DNA of 25,241 nucleotides from Acanthaster planci (lineage: Eukaryota > Echinodermata > Asteroidea > Valvatida > Acanthasteridae). The notes below the pieces were generated by a model. It saw only the letters and a list, made by a program, of their open reading frames with translations. It had not been told where the DNA came from and did not search any database. The stretch covers positions 54,894 through 80,134 of the forward strand of contig NW_019091722.1 of the NCBI RefSeq assembly GCF_001949145.1, written 5' to 3'. Positions 21,049 to 25,241 of this stretch are shown piece after piece (the first letter of the stretch is position 1; the number at the start of each line of letters is the position of its first letter). Both the position numbers and the translations under genes were made by a program.

Positions 21049-22009
21049 TCTACGGACTGGTTGCTGCTACATTTTATCAATTACCTGGGAACATATATAT
21101 TTTTGGTGTTTTTCACGTCTTCCTTGTTTATTTTGTGTTTTTAATTTGACGTTTTTGCCGTACAGATTTTCCGCCATTTCCAGGTGCTTCATCCGTGTCT
21201 ACTATATCGTTCTTTGTATTGTCTGATGCTTCTGTGATTCTTGAAGATTTACAATTTATTTGCGCGTTTTGAATGAAAATCGGCGTGTGGAAATTTCATT
21301 TTACCTTGTGACTTATTGTATGTGCTCCGTGCATGTGTTGTCGTGACGTCGTCATTGTGATTGTTTATTTCAGCTCAATTTCTAATCAACATTTATAGTT
21401 TTTTTTGCGAGTGGCTGTGAAATATGGACTTGCAATTATTTGCTGTTGTGACTTTGGGCAATACTGAACATTGATATTACATATGTACGCTGTACTAGGC
21501 TTACGACTTATACATGACACAGTGTTTTCATGTTGGACGGAAGAATCGTCATCTATCTACTGCCCCTGTTTCCATTTAATTATACATGGTGGTACAGTTT
21601 TAACAGCGTGTCATATTCAGCAGCGAGATATATTTGCATCAACTTTTTTCAGTGCCCGACCAATTAGAAGACCTGGTGTACTTTCGAACAGGCATGGTCA
21701 TTTCTGCATTGCCGTTGGTCACAAAGTGAGATTAATTTGTTCAAGAGAAATAACTCTTATTTTATTTACGCATNGGGAGCCAAACATATGAAATAACATG
21801 AGTGTGCGTTGCCAGTGGTCAGTGTTTCCATTTGGTATTTATATTTAAATTAGATAGTTTCGTGGGAAGACCGGGCAAACTCCATTGGATACCTTGACTC
21901 TTGCTTAAGTGAGTCCTTTCTTATGAGGTCACTAGGGTCACACAACAAAAGGATTGAGGGAATCCCAGGTAGAAATTTGGCCGGGTTTAAAAAAAAAGTA
22001 GGACTGTAA
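21049..22009. other. Non-coding stretch with one unresolved base
   Basis: I see no gene. Base 21774 is N. An open frame across it is not believable because one codon is unknown and nothing in it resembles a domain. Confidence 0.55.
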
Positions 22010-22202
22010 AGGGGACTGGCGTTGGAGAGTCCAGCCAGCCTCGATGATTTCGCTGTAATTGAGTCTGAAATTGCTAGAATCCAGCTAGTTGGGCTAAAGA
22101 ACTTAATGATTGGAGCTAGTGTGTCAGTGAAGATAAACTCCGACCGATACGCAAGGCGGAAAAATAAAACTACTTGCCAAGAACCAGGTGTCTACCCAAC
22201 CT
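22010..22202 (+). other. Unidentified open stretch ending at a consensus splice donor
   Basis: After a TAA at 22007-22009 the frame stays open to 22255. Its first 64 codons have a protein-like composition, with blocks such as FAVIESEIARIQLVGLKN, MIGASVSVKI and SDRYARRKNKT. The bases at 22203, gtaagttt, are a near-perfect 5' splice site, and composition becomes AT-rich right after it. This could be a coding exon or an eroded retroelement ORF; it lies about 1 kb before the LINE remnant on the same strand. It has no ATG at its start and no clear acceptor. I do not recognise the family. Confidence 0.3.
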
Positions 22203-22979
22203 GTAAGTTTATTTTGAAATACAGTAAATTTTGCGGTTACATGTATTTACATTAAGATAAGTGATTACTGGAGTAACGAAGATGTATTAGAGAACTTGGA
22301 TTTATGGTTGCATTGATCACTTTAAAGATTAGCTGTTTTAAGATGTGGAGTGGTCACTATTTTGTAAATAGTTGTGATAATGATTGCAACTGCTATAATA
22401 ATAATATCCTGTATAATTACACCCTTCGACGTGGTCGAACATTTGTCCTAGATGGGTGTTCAGAAAAGGTTTGCATTTCATTGACGTAGGGTTCTACTGG
22501 GGGAATTGGAGTAGCAGTCAACTCAAGACCGCTGTACGAGAGTTCCAGGCCAAAACGTAAGCCAGTCATCGCTGCAGTGACAGAAAGGATCCTTTAGAAA
22601 TTCTACGTTCAATTTAAATTGCGCATCTACAGCGTTCAAAACCCAAAAAGTCCTGGGCGTATTTCATATCGTGTCAGATCAACAAAAATGTAAATATCTT
22701 TTTAAACTAACAATAATAAATTTGTTAAAAAGTTTCTGTAAACAGAAGATCTCGTATCTGCTGTCTTATTGTACGTGAGAGTGCAAATAACTGCCGAAGG
22801 TTATTTGCACGGGGTTGGGGGTAACCAGGGATGTGACACCGTGCCCAGTCATGATCCACCCGTCGACTTGACCATCTGCATGGACATCTTAATTCTTAAT
22901 TAGGTGCACTTCGAGATTTTGGACTGCAATTTATCAGTTTCTGTTGGCGACTACCCTTTGACAGATGTATGTGTTTCAA

Positions 22980-24110
22980 GAGTGGAGTATTCACGCACCC
23001 AGCTACTCAGCATTTGCAACCAATTGGGTTTATTTTTGGACCGTACTGTGTGCTGCATCTTCTTAAAGCCAGTGATATTCTGTAGACAATTTTTCTCGTC
23101 ATTGTTACCATGAGGAAGATTGATCAAGACCTACCATCAGTCGCACCCTGACTCAAATTCCAGCTTTTGTGGACAGTGCAGACGAAGAAACACAAAATAT
23201 CCCTATTCTCGTGCATGCATCCTTACACTGAAAATGATTGCCAATTGGCTGTGTGGACTTTAACACCGTTCAGTCATGTTCCTCATCATGTTGCGAGACT
23301 GTGTACCCTAACTTCTCTCAAGAACAAAACGGAAGAATTCGTTGATCATGAATGCAGTTTGGGTGCTGATATCTTTGCCTTAGCAGAGACAATGCTTGCA
23401 GAATCGAAGCAACTCCCAAAGGATCCAAGTTTCTAAACCACCCGAGGACACATCAGACGGGGTGGCACTGCATTGCTTTACCGCAACAGCATGGAGGTCA
23501 GCAAGATTGCAGCTAAAAACGACAACCATTCGAATATTTGGAATGGTAGATTAAGTCCACATCACACCTTCTCAGACTGGTTGTATATAGGCCACCATAT
23601 TCTTCCAACCATCATTCAATCGTGATTGTAGTTATCAATGAGTTTTCTGATTATTTAGAAAAAAAGTCATATTATCTAGTCAACCACTTGTTATTACTGG
23701 ATATTCTAACATTCATGTTGACACGGACCAAAACCCTTGATTCTTTGTGCTCGAATGTTTGTATATGCTGCAACATATCACATCTCCTACTCACATACAT
23801 GGTCACACATTACATTTAATAATCACTCGTCAGTCAGAGTACACTGTTAAGGGCAGGCCAATTTCTGATAAGTAATTTTTCTGATCACTTGTCAGTGTTG
23901 TGCAATATCAAGTTTACAGGCCACGTTTATCTGAGAAAGAAGTGTCCTGCAGGAAACTTAAGATTTATTGATTTGGGAAAGTTAAGGGAAGACATCGTTA
24001 ATTCAGGATTGTGCAGTGTTGCCTAAGGTAGCGTAAATGTAGACAATCTTGATAATCTTGTTGATTTGTTTAAAGATACCATTGTGTTGAGTCCATGGAT
24101 GGACTGGAGG
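22980..24110 (+). mobile_element. Truncated non-LTR retrotransposon (CR1/L2-like LINE) fragment
   Basis: The segment contains only the endonuclease part of a LINE ORF2. Similarity fades into unrelated sequence on both sides; YSRTQLLSI at about 22988 may be the leading block. No reverse transcriptase follows within the window on this strand. Many stops and frameshifts and no visible target duplication indicate an old, truncated copy. Confidence 0.75.
23280..24100 (+). pseudogene. Apurinic-like endonuclease domain of LINE ORF2, broken
   Basis: The blocks come in family order but in different frames. SLKNKTEEFVDHECSLGADI is followed by FALAETML (from 23314), with the catalytic-type Glu codon at 23386. 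After a stop at 23434, HIRRGGTALLYRN follows (about 23449). RLVVYRPPYSSNH (from 23574) and NEFSDYLE come next. A degraded GDFN-type box reads GYSNIHVD (about 23699). SPTHIHGHTLHLIITR (about 23774) and the final SDH box (23880-23888) are well kept. This domain nicks the target DNA in CR1/L2-type elements. After SDH, weaker similarity continues to about 24100. At least three frame changes and several stops make it inactive. Confidence 0.82.
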
Positions 24111-24119
24111 CTTCATACC

Positions 24120-25241
24120 ACGTTTGGTTTGTTGCACTGATCGCCGATGTTTATTCCTTCTACTACATGTTTGTTCATTCAATCATGTGGTCACGGTTGC
24201 TTACATGTTAAAAGTAAACCTATGGCAGAGGAAATAATTGCTGTTACAAAATTAAGCCCACAATATTATCCAGTTTGTACAGAGTTTAACCCCCAAACTA
24301 ACCTATGATTGATAAATATAAACCCTTACGAACCGATCCTCCTTGTAAAGCTTCAAAATACAGTCGGCCAGCCGTTCATTCTACGGAAACATCTATACAT
24401 GTGACCAAACAACAAAATCTAGGCCCAGCCAAAGCACTGAGGCACTCTTACTCAGCCCCTCCTGCATGACCTTGCTTAAAATAACTTAATTGCCCAAAAA
24501 TATTGGAAAAAAAATTGAATTGAAGATTACAACTTTTTACTTGACCCCCATCTATCTGCCATAGAAAGGAACTTTTTATTTAATAAACTGATTAAAAAAG
24601 GGTGCCCTAATACAAACCTAAATTACGTATACTTGCGTGCCTTGACCTGCAACACCGTAAAATGAAAGACCGCCCTCTGGTGATAAAAGAAAATATTCCA
24701 CACCAGACACTGCTACTCACTCCATGAAACTAAAATACTAGTTCACCACAATGGGAAAGGGGGTACGTCCAGGTGCGGTTGTAGTGACCTCCAACGATGA
24801 TTGCCTTACATCGTCTATAGCGCTAACAGCCCACAAAGTAGTGCTAGTTGCCAATTAATATCGGAACATTAAAAAGGCTTTGGTAGGTAACAACTGCTCT
24901 CTCTTGACAATGCAGGGAGGCCGCAGTGGAGTCTCTCAAGAAAATTAATAACATTTTTTTAATCTGCTGTCAACTATCAAGTTGATTTCAGAAGCAGATC
25001 AGCCTTCAGGACTCCTCTAGACATCGTGTGATCTTTGAAGTGCCCCTACCTTCAACAAGAGAAATCAGCCAATGGAAGATGACATGGATTTTTTTTTTTT
25101 TTGGAGGGGGGATTTAACAAAAAAAAAAAACAGGTTATTGAAGGAAAACCTATTGCATAGAATTCTAAAATTCAACTGTAATTTCGGAAATAATCTCAAT
25201 GAAATAAAATACTGTAACGAAACATTGGCCTAGTGCCAGTC
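24120..25241. other. Non-coding end of the window
   Basis: No frame shows a recognisable domain. A T14 run (25089-25102) and an A12 run (25119-25130), 16 bases apart, can pair with each other; they may be retroposon tails in opposite orientation or simple-sequence expansion. Confidence 0.55.

Noticed and set aside
21471-21791. 106-codon frame across the unresolved base
   Set aside because: It contains an unknown codon from the N at 21774, has random-looking composition and no domain.
24970-25060. Possible reverse-transcriptase block (VDFRSRSAFRTPLDIV)
   Set aside because: Only a loose resemblance to a LINE RT motif over fewer than 20 residues, with a stop right after it; it cannot be told from chance.
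1-25241. CRISPR array, bacterial operon or defence system
   Set aside because: Splice signals, poly(A) signals, retroelements and a C1q/collagen protein show animal DNA; no regularly spaced repeats or operon structure were seen.

Overview
This is animal nuclear DNA, AT-rich and gene-poor. It holds one intact coding exon and at least three decayed mobile-element insertions. The collagen-plus-C1q architecture, the tyrosine-recombinase (DIRS-order) retrotransposon, the CR1/L2-like LINE remnant, the GT-AG splice signals and the AATAAA signals all point to a metazoan, probably an aquatic invertebrate. A lancelet, echinoderm or hemichordate would fit, but the sequence alone does not fix the species. 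One N at 21774 shows this comes from a draft assembly. Nothing looks bacterial or viral.

Layout. 1-6578: non-coding, with short tandem repeats (1814-1843, 3939-3980), a GC-rich island (about 5155-5400) and two weak candidates for 5' untranslated exons (ending at 2722 and at 4744-4803). 6579-7388: a complete 269-residue secreted protein with a signal peptide, a Cys cluster, a 28-triplet collagen stalk with one interruption and a C-terminal C1q head. A consensus 3' splice site lies directly before its ATG and a poly(A) signal follows 62 bases after its stop. 7971-8028: a tRNA-like core without an acceptor stem, probably the head of a SINE or a tRNA pseudogene. 8100-10400: AT-rich, no gene.

About 10760-15480 is a GC-richer, strongly decayed retrotransposon of the DIRS/Ngaro type on the + strand: Gag-like protein with zinc knuckles, N-terminal part of the reverse transcriptase, an unrelated segment of about 920 bases that replaces the rest of RT and RNase H, a tyrosine recombinase with every catalytic residue still recognisable across stops and frameshifts, then remains of an SGNH-type hydrolase. 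Several stops and frameshifts make it inactive.

15560-19740 has no supportable gene. 19744-21048 is a fold-back DNA element of 1297 bases between TTAA sites, with 188-base inverted arms about 87% identical by hand count. One arm carries about 415 extra bases. 22010-22202 is an unidentified open stretch that ends at a consensus splice donor. About 22980-24110 is a decayed LINE endonuclease domain (CR1/L2-like). The end of the window is non-coding, with a T14...A12 pair.

The only gene likely to work is the C1q-domain gene. It probably encodes a trimeric secreted lectin-like or complement-related protein. The rest is a transposon graveyard around it. I see no convincing new multi-gene system. 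The most unusual items are the mosaic DIRS/Ngaro element with its internal replacement and the asymmetric TTAA fold-back element.
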